DNA of 64,000 bases, taken from NCBI GenBank assembly GCA_963698015.1, contig OY969109.1, positions 1,860,001-1,924,000 on the forward strand, given 5' to 3'. Both the position numbers and the translations under genes were made by a program. Of the stretch, positions 36,101 to 44,250 are shown one piece after another. Every line of letters starts with the position of its first letter. Position 1 is the stretch's first letter. Origin of the DNA: VAXT01 sp963698015 (GTDB taxonomy: Bacteria; Actinomycetota; Thermoleophilia; Gaiellales; Gaiellaceae). Below the pieces are notes generated by a model. That model saw only the letters and a list, made by a program, of their open reading frames with translations. It was not told where the DNA came from and searched no databases.

Positions 36101-36785
36101 CCGCAGGCGGTGAGGACGGCGAGCCCGCGCAGCCTGACCAGGGGCAGATCAACTCCGTCTGGTATCGCTTCACTCCGACGGCTGACGGGTCGGCTCACTT
36201 CGATACGTGTACCGACGTCCTGTACGACGGGTACATGGCTTCCTATACCGGCGACGCGGTCAACAACCTGACCAACATCGTCTTCAACGACGATGGCTGC
36301 GGCGGTTCCGCAACCGGAAGCGTCCTCGACTTCCCCGTCACTGCCGGCACGACCTACTCGGTCGCTGTCGACGGCTGGGAGACTGAGGTCGGGGACTTCA
36401 CGCTCACGTACACCATCCCTGGCGGCCCACCGCCACCACCGCCACCGCCGCCGCCTCCACCGTCCTCCGCCGCCTCCTCCTCCGCCTCCGCCACCGCCTC
36501 CGCCGCCTCCCCGCCTCCGCCGCCACCCCGCCTCCACCGCCACCGCCACCGCCTCCGCCGCCTCCGCCGCCTCCGCCTCGCTGCCCGCTGTCGCGTCCCG
36601 AGGTGCTCGGGCTGCGCCTCGGCGCTGCGAAGACGAAGATCCGGCGAGCGCACTGCTCGGTCGGCAACGTCCGCCGCGTTCGCTCCAGGCGTTCGCTGCG
36701 CGGCCGTGTCGTCAACCAGGCACCGCGGCCCGGCACGATCAAGCGCCGGAACTTCCCGGTCAAGCTGGCGGTCGGCAGGAGCTAG
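33175..36785 (+). CDS. secreted sortilin/BNR-type beta-propeller with PPC-like and PASTA domains (frameshift in the second linker)
   Basis: About 1200 residues if repaired. After a signal segment (VGLVAVGVAAVVLAVPG) come about 950 residues of Asp-box/BNR propeller repeats (GVWKTTN, ILKSTDAGATW, GIWQTNNGGTSW). A first poly-Pro linker (35967-36036) leads to a PPC-like beta-domain (NDDFVNAVTLSG...WYRFTP). A second Pro-rich linker breaks frame near 36470-36600, and the tail is a PASTA domain ending at TAG 36785. ATG 33175 is preceded by AGAAGGGG. Likely a cell-surface binding or glycan-related protein; catalytic residues are not evident. Confidence 0.82.
35967..36036 (+). repeat. poly-proline-coding tract 1
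   Basis: A run of CCN triplets (CCTCCA and CCTCCG repeats) encodes about 23 prolines between the propeller and the PPC-like domain. Confidence 0.8.
36425..36585 (+). repeat. poly-proline-coding tract 2 (frame broken)
   Basis: A C-rich tract of CCG/CCT/CCA triplets. The open frame changes within it, so the annotated frame reads Ser/Ala and then Arg/His, whereas another frame continues as proline. Confidence 0.75.
36627..36676 (+). repeat. 50-bp exact inverted copy of 28083-28132
   Basis: Shared PASTA-coding core, identical base for base with the reverse complement of the segment in the metalloprotease gene 8.5 kb away. Confidence 0.85.
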
Positions 36786-36808
36786 GCCACCAACAGCAAG
36801 CACGAACA

Positions 36809-36836
36809 AAGGGCGCCTGCGAAAGCGGGCGCCCTT
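36809..36836 (+). terminator. hairpin after the BNR-propeller gene
   Basis: AAGGGCGCC...GGCGCCCTT, with a GC-rich loop including GAAA, is followed by CTCTTTGG. It begins 24 nt after the stop and is a good intrinsic terminator candidate. Confidence 0.7.
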
Positions 36837-36846
36837 CTCTTTGGCC

Positions 36847-36914
36847 TTGACAAACTTACGCTGTACGTTTAACTTACGCCGTACACTTACAGTGTACGTT
36901 TACAGCGTAGGAGG
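36847..36914 (+). promoter_or_regulatory. TTGACA promoter overlaid by four TAC-N3-GTA operator boxes
   Basis: TTGACA (36847-36852) is followed by palindromic 9-mers at 36857, 36875, 36888 and 36901: TACGCTGTA, TACGCCGTA, TACAGTGTA and TACAGCGTA. The last runs into the AGGAGG ribosome binding site (36909-36914). The middle region also forms CGTACACT-TAC-AGTGTACG. This layout suggests tight repression by a dimeric regulator of the TetR kind. No such regulator is encoded next to it. Confidence 0.6.
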
Positions 36915-36919
36915 TCATC

Positions 36920-37108
36920 ATGTTCGTCATCGACTCTCGCGACACCCTCAGCTTCGCCCGCGAGCACGCGGTTCGCCTCAAAGGCGACGCCGCGTCGGAT
37001 CTCAGCCCCCGCGCGTCCTGGAAGCGGCGTTCGCCCGCCTCGTGGCTCCGCCGTCACGCATGTCACTGCAAGATCGACACTGCGCCGCTGGCGCACCGCC
37101 CGGTATGA
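36920..37108 (+). CDS. short ORF directly behind the four-box operator
   Basis: A 62-residue frame with a strong AGGAGG 5 nt before its ATG. Residues 1-30 (MFVIDSRDTLSFAREHAV...) look protein-like, whereas the second half is Arg/Ser/His-rich and resembles out-of-frame GC-rich DNA. A frameshift inside a slightly longer small gene is therefore possible. It ends 4 nt into the start of the reductase gene. Function unknown; it may act as a leader for that gene. Confidence 0.4.
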   Translation: MFVIDSRDTLSFAREHAVRLKGDAASDLSPRASWKRRSPASWLRRHACHCKIDTAPLAHRPV

Positions 37109-38071
37109 GAGCGATCCTCCACGAACGGTACGGCCGGCCCGACGTCCTCGAGCTGCGGGACGTCGACAAGCCGGACGATCGGAGACGAGCAGGTGCTGGT
37201 GCGCGTGCACGCGTCGTCCGTCAACCCGGTCGAGTGGTACGGCGTGAGCGGGCCCTACTTCGCGCGAATCGGAAACGGCATGCGCCGGCCGAAGGATCAG
37301 ACCGTCGGCGCCGACCTGGCGGGAACGGTCGAGGCCGTCGGTCGGAACGTACGCGGCCTGGAACCGGGCGACGAGGTCTTCGGCGTCTCGGGCGCGTCCT
37401 GGGCCGAGTACACGCTCGCCCGCGAGGACCGGCTCGCCAAGAAGCCGTCGAACCTCTCGTTCGAGGAAGCCGCGGCGGTGCCGGTGGCGGCGGTCACGGC
37501 ACTCCAGGCCCTGCGCGACAAGGGGCAGGTGCAACCGGGCCAGAAGGTGCTCGTCAACGGCGCCTCCGGCGGCGTGGGCACGTTCGCCGTTCAGCTGGCG
37601 AAGACGTTCGGCGCCGACGTGACCGCCGTCTGCAGCACCGGCAACGTGGAGCAGGCCCGGTCGCTCGGCGCGGACCGCGTGGTCGACTACACGAAGGAGG
37701 ACTTCACGAAGCTCGGCGTTGAGCACGACCTGATGCTCGACATCGCCGGCAGCCGCTCGTTCCTGGCCTTCAGAAAGGTGCTGACCCCGGCGGCGACCGT
37801 CGTCCTGATCGGCGGCCGCATGACGTACCGCGGGCTCGGCCCGCTGCCGCATCTCGGCGGCACGATCCTGAAGTCGCGCTTCCGGAGCCAGAAGGTGACA
37901 TTCTTCGTCGCCAAGGTGACCACGGAGGAGCTCACGTTCCTGGCCGAGCTGCTCGAGTCCGGGCAGATCCGGTCGGTCATCGACAGGACGTACGCGGTGA
38001 ACGAGGCCCCCGCGGCGCTCGCCTATCTCGGCGAGGGGCACGCACGAGCGAAAGTCGTGATCACGGTCTGA
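37105..38071 (+). CDS. zinc-free MDR-family NAD(P)H:quinone reductase (one frameshift)
   Basis: About 322 residues. The N-terminus MRAILHERYGRPDVLELRDVDKPD begins at ATG 37105. One extra base near 37176-37182 shifts the frame, after which 37193-38071 is intact. VGADLAGTVEAVGRNV and the Rossmann motif NGASGGVGTFAVQLAK mark a medium-chain dehydrogenase/reductase. The structural-zinc cysteines are absent, as in quinone oxidoreductases. It reduces quinones or enones with NADPH. It is probably driven by the TAC-N3-GTA promoter and thus inducible. Confidence 0.88.
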
Positions 38072-38079
38072 GCGCTCCG

Positions 38080-38493
38080 CTACGACTCCGAGCCATGCTC
38101 GAGCTGCCGCTCGTACTCGTCTTCGTCGAAGTGACCGAGAGAGGCTGCGATCAGGCCGTCCTCGCCGATCGTCCACTCTTCGAAGCCGTTGATCCGAACT
38201 GTCTTGCCGGTCCCGCCGGGTCCCGTGTTCGTCCCGACGAGCGTCCAGTGATACTCGGCGCTGTCGTCCTGAATCCGCAGGCCGTCCATCAACACCTCCA
38301 TGTCGGGGAAGGCGACCATGAAGGATCGGGCAGCCTCGGCGATCGCAGCTCGCCCGATCGACGGGGCGCCGGCGTTGATGGTCAGCGAGCCGCCCGGCGC
38401 ATAGTGCGCGGCGACCCGCTCCGGATTCTGACTGCACCACGCCTCGGTGTACCGCTCAGCGAGCTCCTGCAGACGGTCGGGGTCCTGTGCCAT
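38080..38493 (-). CDS. SnoaL/NTF2-like protein
   Basis: A 137-residue protein of the NTF2-like superfamily: helix YTEAWCSQNPERVAAHYAPGG, then GRAAIAEAARSFMVAFPDM and the curved sheet ending in SLGHFDEDEYERQL. These small pockets serve as isomerases, cyclases or binding proteins, and the substrate cannot be predicted. It converges with the reductase gene. Confidence 0.88.
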   Translation of the reverse strand: MAQDPDRLQELAERYTEAWCSQNPERVAAHYAPGGSLTINAGAPSIGRAAIAEAARSFMVAFPDMEVLMDGLRIQDDSAEYHWTLVGTNTGPGGTGKTVRINGFEEWTIGEDGLIAASLGHFDEDEYERQLEHGSES

Positions 38494-38517
38494 GTCTCCT
38501 CCTTCGCGTACCGGTAG

Positions 38518-39501
38518 CTAGCGTCGGGAGACCGCCAGCTGGCCGCACGCCGCCCCGATGTCCCGTCCCCTCGTGAGTCGTACGGTCGCCGGGACGCGGC
38601 CTCGGTCGAGCTCGGCCTTGAACGCCGCGATGACCGGCCGGGTGGAGCCGTCGTAGCGGCCGGTCGGGTTGTAGGGAATCAGGTTGACCTTGTACGTGTC
38701 TCGGCCCAGGAGCCGGGCAAGCAGCTGAGCGTCTGCAGGTGAGTCGTTCACGCCGGCCAGGAGCACGTACTCGACGAAGACCTTTCGTCGGCGCAGCTCG
38801 AAGTACCGGCGGCACTCGGCGAGCACCTCAGCGAGGGGGTACCGGTCGTTCACGGGCATCAGCTGCGAGCGCTTCTCCGGGTCGGCGGCATGGAGCGACA
38901 GCGCAAGCCGGATCGGCTCTTCGACTTCGTCGACGAAGCGCCGGAGGCCCGGCATCCAGCCGACCGTCGAGAAGGTCGTCCTCCGATGCGTGATTCCGAG
39001 GTCGGGCAGCCGCCGCGCCGAAGCGAGGACCGCGTCGAAGTTCAGGAACGGCTCGCCCATGCCCATGTACACCGCGTGGTTCACGGGCTCCTTGCGCCGG
39101 AAATGCAGCGCCTGGTCGAGGATCTCCGACTCCGTCAGGTTGCGCCCGAAGCGCATTGCGCCGGTTGCGCAGAAGTTGCAGGTCAAGGGGCAGCCCGACT
39201 GCGAGGACAGGCACAGCGACCGCCGTCCGTCGCGGTACCGCATGAGAACGGCCTCGACCGAGTGGCCGTCGGCCGTCCTGAACAGGGCCTTCACCGTGCC
39301 GTCCCGTGACTCCTGTTCGGCAACGACCTCCAGCGTCGAGAACGGCACGGTTTCCCTGAGCCTGGCACGGAGTGGTTTCGAAAGCGTCGTCATTGCGTCG
39401 TAGGAGCCCGCCCCGCGCACGGTCCACTCCCAGACCTGCCGTGCGCGATATGTCGGCTCCCCCAGGTCGGTCAGGGCCTGCTCGAGGAGTGCGGCGTCCA
39501 T
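38518..39501 (-). CDS. rlmN: 23S rRNA (A2503-C2)/tRNA (A37-C2) methyltransferase
   Basis: A 327-residue radical-SAM enzyme. CPLTCNFC gives the CxxxCxxC cluster motif. GMGEPFLNFDAV is the GEPLxN-type SAM motif, and the late Cys in GAACGQL is the mechanistic cysteine of the RlmN/Cfr family. It adds a C2-methyl group to adenosine in 23S rRNA and some tRNAs. Slightly short compared with E. coli RlmN (384), mostly at the N-terminus. Confidence 0.94.
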   Translation of the reverse strand: MDAALLEQALTDLGEPTYRARQVWEWTVRGAGSYDAMTTLSKPLRARLRETVPFSTLEVVAEQESRDGTVKALFRTADGHSVEAVLMRYRDGRRSLCLSSQSGCPLTCNFCATGAMRFGRNLTESEILDQALHFRRKEPVNHAVYMGMGEPFLNFDAVLASARRLPDLGITHRRTTFSTVGWMPGLRRFVDEVEEPIRLALSLHAADPEKRSQLMPVNDRYPLAEVLAECRRYFELRRRKVFVEYVLLAGVNDSPADAQLLARLLGRDTYKVNLIPYNPTGRYDGSTRPVIAAFKAELDRGRVPATVRLTRGRDIGAACGQLAVSRR

Positions 39502-39532
39502 GCCGCTACGTTAGCTCGGCCTTGCGCCACCC

Positions 39533-39580
39533 CGGTCGAGATTCGAGCCACGCTTCGCGTGACTCTCATGTTTTCGAGCG
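39533..39580. repeat. interspersed repeat-like motif, copy A
   Basis: ATTCGAGCCACGCTTCGCG followed by tgactctcatgttttcg resembles 43801-43846 (ATTCGAGCGACGCTTCGGA, then tggctcataacctcgg). Both copies are intergenic and bracket the SARP-to-secreted-protein interval. Confidence 0.4.
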
Positions 39581-39616
39581 CGCCTTTCACCCCCGGAGCT
39601 GCTCTGCCGCCGCTAC

Positions 39617-42600
39617 TCAGGACCGGCCAAGGGTCGCGGGATCCGGGGCACGGTCGGTCTCGGAGTCGAGGGCGAGCGTCGCCGCGTCGCCGACCGTGAG
39701 CTTGCGGCCTTGCTCCCATGCCTCGGCGAAAGCGGCGTCGTCGAGCTGCGTGCGGATGGCGGCGAGTGTCGTTTCGTTCATCTCCACAACGCTTGAGCGC
39801 CTGATCCCGACCTCGTCGCCGAGCGATTCGAAGCTCGCAAGGAGGCGGGCGGCCGTAGCGGCTCTCCCCTGGCGTACAAGCACGCTGGCGAAGCGGCACA
39901 GGTCGACCGCGGTGTCGAGGACATCGCGGAGCCTCGCGTGGATACGAAGGCTCGACTTCAGCATCGAAGCGGCGTCTTCGACTCGGCCCTCGTCGAGCGC
40001 GATCGCCGCCAGGGCGCCCAGCGTGCTCGCTTCGATGCGATCGTTGTGCGTTGCCCGTGCTCGCTCGAGGTTGTCCTCGTAGAGCGCTCGAGCGCGTTCG
40101 CCGTCGCCGAGGTAGGCGTAGATCGACGCGAGATTGCGGTTCACGAGCAGGGCGGAGTGCTCGTCGCCGAGCTCACGGAAGACCCGCACGCTCTCCTCGT
40201 AGAGCTCCTGCGCCCTCGCCGCATCGGCCTCGGCCGTACCGAGCATGAAGACGGAGTAGGCGGCTCCCCATGCGTCTCCGAGCTTGCGATGAAGCGCCAG
40301 CGCCTCTTCGGCCCGAAGCTTGGCCGCCTCGGTGTCCTCGGTGTTGACCGCCATCACGGCGGCTCCGTTGAGAGCCTTGGCTCGGGCTGCCGTCGGACGT
40401 TCGTCCGTGAGGAGGACGCTCTCCAGACGCCGGCGACCTTCCGCCAGGTGGCCCTTCAGGTACCAGAACCGCCACAGTGCGGCTGCCAACCGCAGAGCAG
40501 TCTCGCTGTCGCCTGACGCCTCGAGCCGGTCGAGAGCGGCTCGGAAGTTGTCGTGCTCGCGCTCCAGGCGTTCGAGCCAGTCCCCGGGGCTCCCGCGCAG
40601 GTTCGGCTCCGCTTCCTCTGCGAGCCCCAGGAAGTAGGCGGCATGGCGTCGCCGCAGCTCGACTGCCTCACCCGACTCCTCGAACCGCTCGACCGCGTAC
40701 TCGCGGATCGGCTCCAGCATCGTGAATCTCGGTGCTTCATCCGTTCCTTCGACCCGGATCAGCCCGCTGTCGGTCAGGGACGCGAGCCCGTCGACGACGT
40801 CGAGGTCGTCCCCGCAGACGCTCTCTGCGGCCTCGAGCGTGCAGCCGCCTGCGAACACCGCGAGCCGCATGAACAGGCGCTGGTCCTGCGGCTCGAGCAG
40901 CTCGTAGCTCCAGTCGATGGTCGCGCGGATGGTGCGTTGCCGCTCCGGCGCGTCGGGCGCGCCGCCCTTGAGCAGCTTCAAAGGCCGATTCAGCCGCTCC
41001 AGCAGAGCGGCCGGCGGCAGAACGCCGACCCGCGTGGCGGCGAGCTCGAGCGCAAGCGGTAGTCCGCCGAGGGCTTGGCAGATCTCGGCAACCGGCTGCG
41101 CGTTCTCCGTCGTCACCGCGAACTCAGCCCGGGCCGAGCGGGCGCGCGACGCGAACAGCACGACCGACTCGCAGTGGAGGAGGCGCTCGAGGTCGTAGGT
41201 GCGGTCGGGCGTTTCCAGCGGCGAGACCTTGTAGACGCGCTCGGTCGCCAGGTGGAGGGGGACGCGGCTCGTTACGAGGACTCTCACCGTTGACGTGGTC
41301 GCGGCGACCAGCGCCGGTGCGGCTTCGAGCACGTGCTCGAAGTTGTCGAGCAGAAGCAGGATTCGCTGGTCGCGCAGATGGCGGGCCAGAGCTTCGCCGA
41401 CGTCAGCGCCGCTCTCGGGGACGCCAAGGGTCCGAGCAACGGTCGGCAGGACGAGGCCGGGATTCGCGAGCGGCGCGAGGCTGACGAAGAAGACTCCGTC
41501 TGGGAAGTCGTCGAGGAGCTCGGCCGCAACCTGCGCGGCCAACCGCGTCTTGCCCGTTCCCCCGGTCCCCGTGAGGGTGACGACCCGCGTCTCGCGTCGG
41601 CGAAGGAGCTCCGCCACTTCCCGGATCTCCCGCTCGCGGCCGACGAGAGGCGTCGGTTGCAGCGGCAGGTTCGTCCGGCGGGTCTCGAGACCTTGGGGCG
41701 GTGGGAACTCGTCTTGCAAGTCCGGCACGACGAGCTGGAACAACCGCTGAGCGGCGGTGAGGTCCGTCAGACGGTGCTCGCCGAGGTCGAGCACCTCGGT
41801 CGTGTCGAGCGGCGTCTCTCGAAGGAGGTCGCGCGTGGTCTGCGAGAGAAGGATCTGCCCAGCGTGCGCGGCGCTTCGGATGCTCTCTGCACCGCGGACG
41901 CCCAGTCCCGTGTGCCCATCGTCCGTGGCGATCGCTTCGGCCGAGCTGATGCCGATCCGGAGGCGGCCGATGCTCCTCGTCGCCCGCTGAATACCGACCG
42001 CGGCTGCAACTCCGTCCCGCGCGCGGGCAAAGGCGACGAGCAGGGAATCGCCGTCCGTGTCCAGCTCGAACCCACCGTGTTGGCCGACGACCGTTCGCGC
42101 GAGCTCGCGGGCCGGGCCTTCGGCTTCGGTCAAGAGGAAGGTGACGATGCCGGACGGCTTGGCCGCCGCCGCGGGATGCCGCGAGGGTGCGAACGCATCG
42201 GGGGCCGCGAGCTCGGGGTCCTGGTTCAGGATCTGCTGCTCGAGCCGCTGCAGCGCGGGGCTCGGGTCGAGCCCGAGCTCGTCGCGGAGCACGCTCCGCG
42301 CTTCCTGGAAAGCCTGGAGGGCGTCCGCCTGCCTTCCCGCTCGGTACAGCGCGAGCATCAGCTGTGCTCGCAGGCCCTCACGCAGCGGGTGTTCGACGAT
42401 GAGCCGCTCGAGCTCGAGAACGGCCTCCTCGTGGCGGCCGAGCTCGAGCTCCGTCTGAATCTGCTCTTCGAGGACCACCAGGCGGAGCTCTTCGAGCCTG
42501 GCCGCCTCCTGGCTCGCGAACCCTTCGTAGCGGAAGTCGGCAAGCGGCTCGCCACGGAAGAGAGCGAGCGCCTTCGTGAGCTGTTCCAACCGGGCGACGC

Positions 42601-42935
42601 GACCGTCTGCCGGGGGCTCTGCTGCGAGACGCTCGAACCGACGGATGTCCACCGTCGTCCTCGTCTTGCAGCCGCAGGAGGTAGCCGGGCGCTTGAGTCT
42701 CGATCCGCTCGGCGCCGAGCCGCTTCCTCAGGGCAGACACGTGACCGTGAAGCGCCGTCTGTGCGGTTTCCGGCGGTCGCTCACCCCACAGCGCCTCGAC
42801 GCAATCGTCGGTGGCGACGACCTCGTCGGCGTGAAGCAACAAGAGCGCGAGCAGGGCGCGGTGCTGCCGCCGAGGCGGGGTCAGATCGACGCCGTCGGCC
42901 TCCACCTCGAACCTGCCCAGCAGCCGGAACTCCAC
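39617..42935 (-). CDS. SARP-type regulator: BTAD, degenerate cyclase-like domain, NB-ARC-like ATPase, TPR (one frameshift)
   Basis: About 1105 residues. The first frame (42935 to about 42652) holds an OmpR-like winged helix (PPRRQHRALLALLLLHADEVV). After a shift near 42655 the rest is intact: a BTAD domain (ALALFRGEPLADF...ALQAFQEARSVLRDELGLDPS), a worn class-III cyclase-like domain (FLLTEAEG in place of FLFTDIEG), a P-loop ATPase (TGTGGTGKTRLAAQVA and LLLLDNFEHV) and C-terminal TPRs. These are large activators of secondary or adaptive pathways. Its target could be the neighbouring secreted/oxylipin-type genes, by position only. Confidence 0.87.
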
Positions 42936-43032
42936 TTCGTGCCAATTGTCTCACGCCGGCGCTGAGCCCCACATAAGCCTCGCGTTAGCGGCCACGGACA
43001 CGCTCACCCGGTAATCGACAGAAGGGAGGGTT

Positions 43033-43224
43033 GTGCCGGTTCCCGAGCTTTCGCTCACCGAAGAGCGGATCGTCCTGCTCGTCGCGGAAGGCCGGAGCAA
43101 GAGGGAGATTGCCGAGGCGGTCGGCCTGGACGAACGCACCGTCGGCTGGCACCTCGAGCGGGCGGGCCGAAAGCTCGAACGGGCATCGGCCCTCCACAAG
43201 CGGGTCCGAGGACAGAAGCAGTGA
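43033..43224 (+). CDS. stand-alone LuxR-type helix-turn-helix protein
   Basis: 63 residues, essentially only the GerE/LuxR DNA-binding domain: LSLTEERIVLLVAEGRSKREIAEAVGLDERTVGWHLERAGRKL. GTG 43033 follows GGGAGGG. It lacks a receiver, so it may bind DNA constitutively or as a partner of another regulator. It ends 35 nt before the start of the secreted protein gene and faces away from the SARP gene; it is probably the local regulator of that gene. Confidence 0.82.
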   Translation: MPVPELSLTEERIVLLVAEGRSKREIAEAVGLDERTVGWHLERAGRKLERASALHKRVRGQKQ

Positions 43225-43259
43225 AACCTCGGATCGCGACAGAAGGAAGGAGCACACAG

Positions 43260-43721
43260 ATGCGCAAAACCCCGACACGTGTTCTCGTGGCTGCCACCGC
43301 ACTCCTCGTGGTAGCGGCCTCGGTGCTCGCGGTCACCGCTTCCGCTCAGTCGGGAGCGGCCAACCATCGAGCCCGACCGTTCCATTTGACGAAGACGTGC
43401 CCCCCCTCGCAGTACCAGGGCCAGATCGGGGGCTACTGCACGGTCACATCCTCGAACGTCGCGGCGATCGCGGTCGGCACCAAGATCTTTTATGCCCAGG
43501 CCGCTGGTCCGACCTCGCTGGACAGCGACGTCATCCTCTACGTCGGGCCCGGCAATACCGCGACCGGTCATTGCGCACTCGATTTTGCGACCGGCCTCGG
43601 GCGGTGCACGCTGTCGGGCGGAACCAGGAGGCTCGACGGCATCCATGCTCGTGTCGACGTCTCGTACCTCGGCGGGTACGACTGGGCCTGGGACGGGACG
43701 TACCGGTTCAGCGACGACTAG
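43260..43721 (+). CDS. secreted protein resembling the allene-oxide-cyclase/dirigent barrel
   Basis: A 153-residue exported protein. The signal peptide is about 1-28 (VLVAATALLVVAASVLAVTASA). The mature part has the pattern of a small eight-stranded barrel: GQIGGYCTVTSSNVAAIAVGTKIFY, then GHCALDFATGLGRCTLSGGTRRLDGIHARVDVSYL and YDWAWDGTYRF. This resembles bacterial allene-oxide-cyclase-barrel-like proteins. Three or four cysteines may pair. ATG 43260 has GGAAGGAG upstream. Its enzymatic activity is untested, and the match is a fold-level impression. Confidence 0.6.
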   Translation: MRKTPTRVLVAATALLVVAASVLAVTASAQSGAANHRARPFHLTKTCPPSQYQGQIGGYCTVTSSNVAAIAVGTKIFYAQAAGPTSLDSDVILYVGPGNTATGHCALDFATGLGRCTLSGGTRRLDGIHARVDVSYLGGYDWAWDGTYRFSDD

Positions 43722-43729
43722 GACGCGCT

Positions 43730-43767
43730 CCCGCCTCCCTGGCTCGCCGGCCGGCCGGGGAGGCGGG
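43730..43767 (+). terminator. terminator hairpin after the secreted barrel protein gene
   Basis: CCCGCCTCCC...GGGAGGCGGG is a perfect 10-bp stem around a GC-rich loop, 8 nt after the stop. Only a weak pyrimidine tract follows. Confidence 0.55.
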
Positions 43768-43800
43768 CTCGCTCAGTGGAAGAGCGCGATCCAAGGCGAA

Positions 43801-43846
43801 ATTCGAGCGACGCTTCGGATGGCTCATAACCTCGGTTTCCTGACGC
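43801..43846. repeat. interspersed repeat-like motif, copy B
   Basis: Related to 39533-39580: the core ATTCGAGC(G/C)ACGCTTCG is nearly identical and the following bases are partly similar. It lies between the terminator and the tRNA gene. Confidence 0.4.
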
Positions 43847-43963
43847 GTCGCTGAGCGCCTGTATGCGAGCGGAACAGTGCTTCGGCGCACGGGCCGCTCG
43901 CAAGAGAGGGTCCGCGGGCGGGGCAGCCGTGCTGTTTGGGCGTGGCTACACTGAGCCCTTCGC

Positions 43964-44036
<73 letters not shown>

Positions 44037-44250
44037 TCACCTCGTTGGTCGGCTGCTGCCATCACGTCCGGCGAACCAGACCACACCGGGACCATAGGGA
44101 GCGCGTTAGGGCTTTTTCCACAGATTGCCCTGGGGTGGTTGGTACACCCGTGCGTTCCTCAGCAGAGCGGAGAGGCCGTAAACGGGTTGTGCTTTTCGTA
44201 GCGAAGTCGTACGCTGGATCACATAATCGGTCTGCGGCAGGAGGTTCGGC

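Noticed and set aside
33088..36549. Open frame of 1153 codons on the minus strand
   Set aside because: Antisense of the BNR-propeller gene; low-complexity product without motifs.
44037..44250. Attachment site or integrated element after tRNA-Ala
   Set aside because: No repeat of the tRNA 3' end and no integrase was found in the window, so only the composition hint remains.
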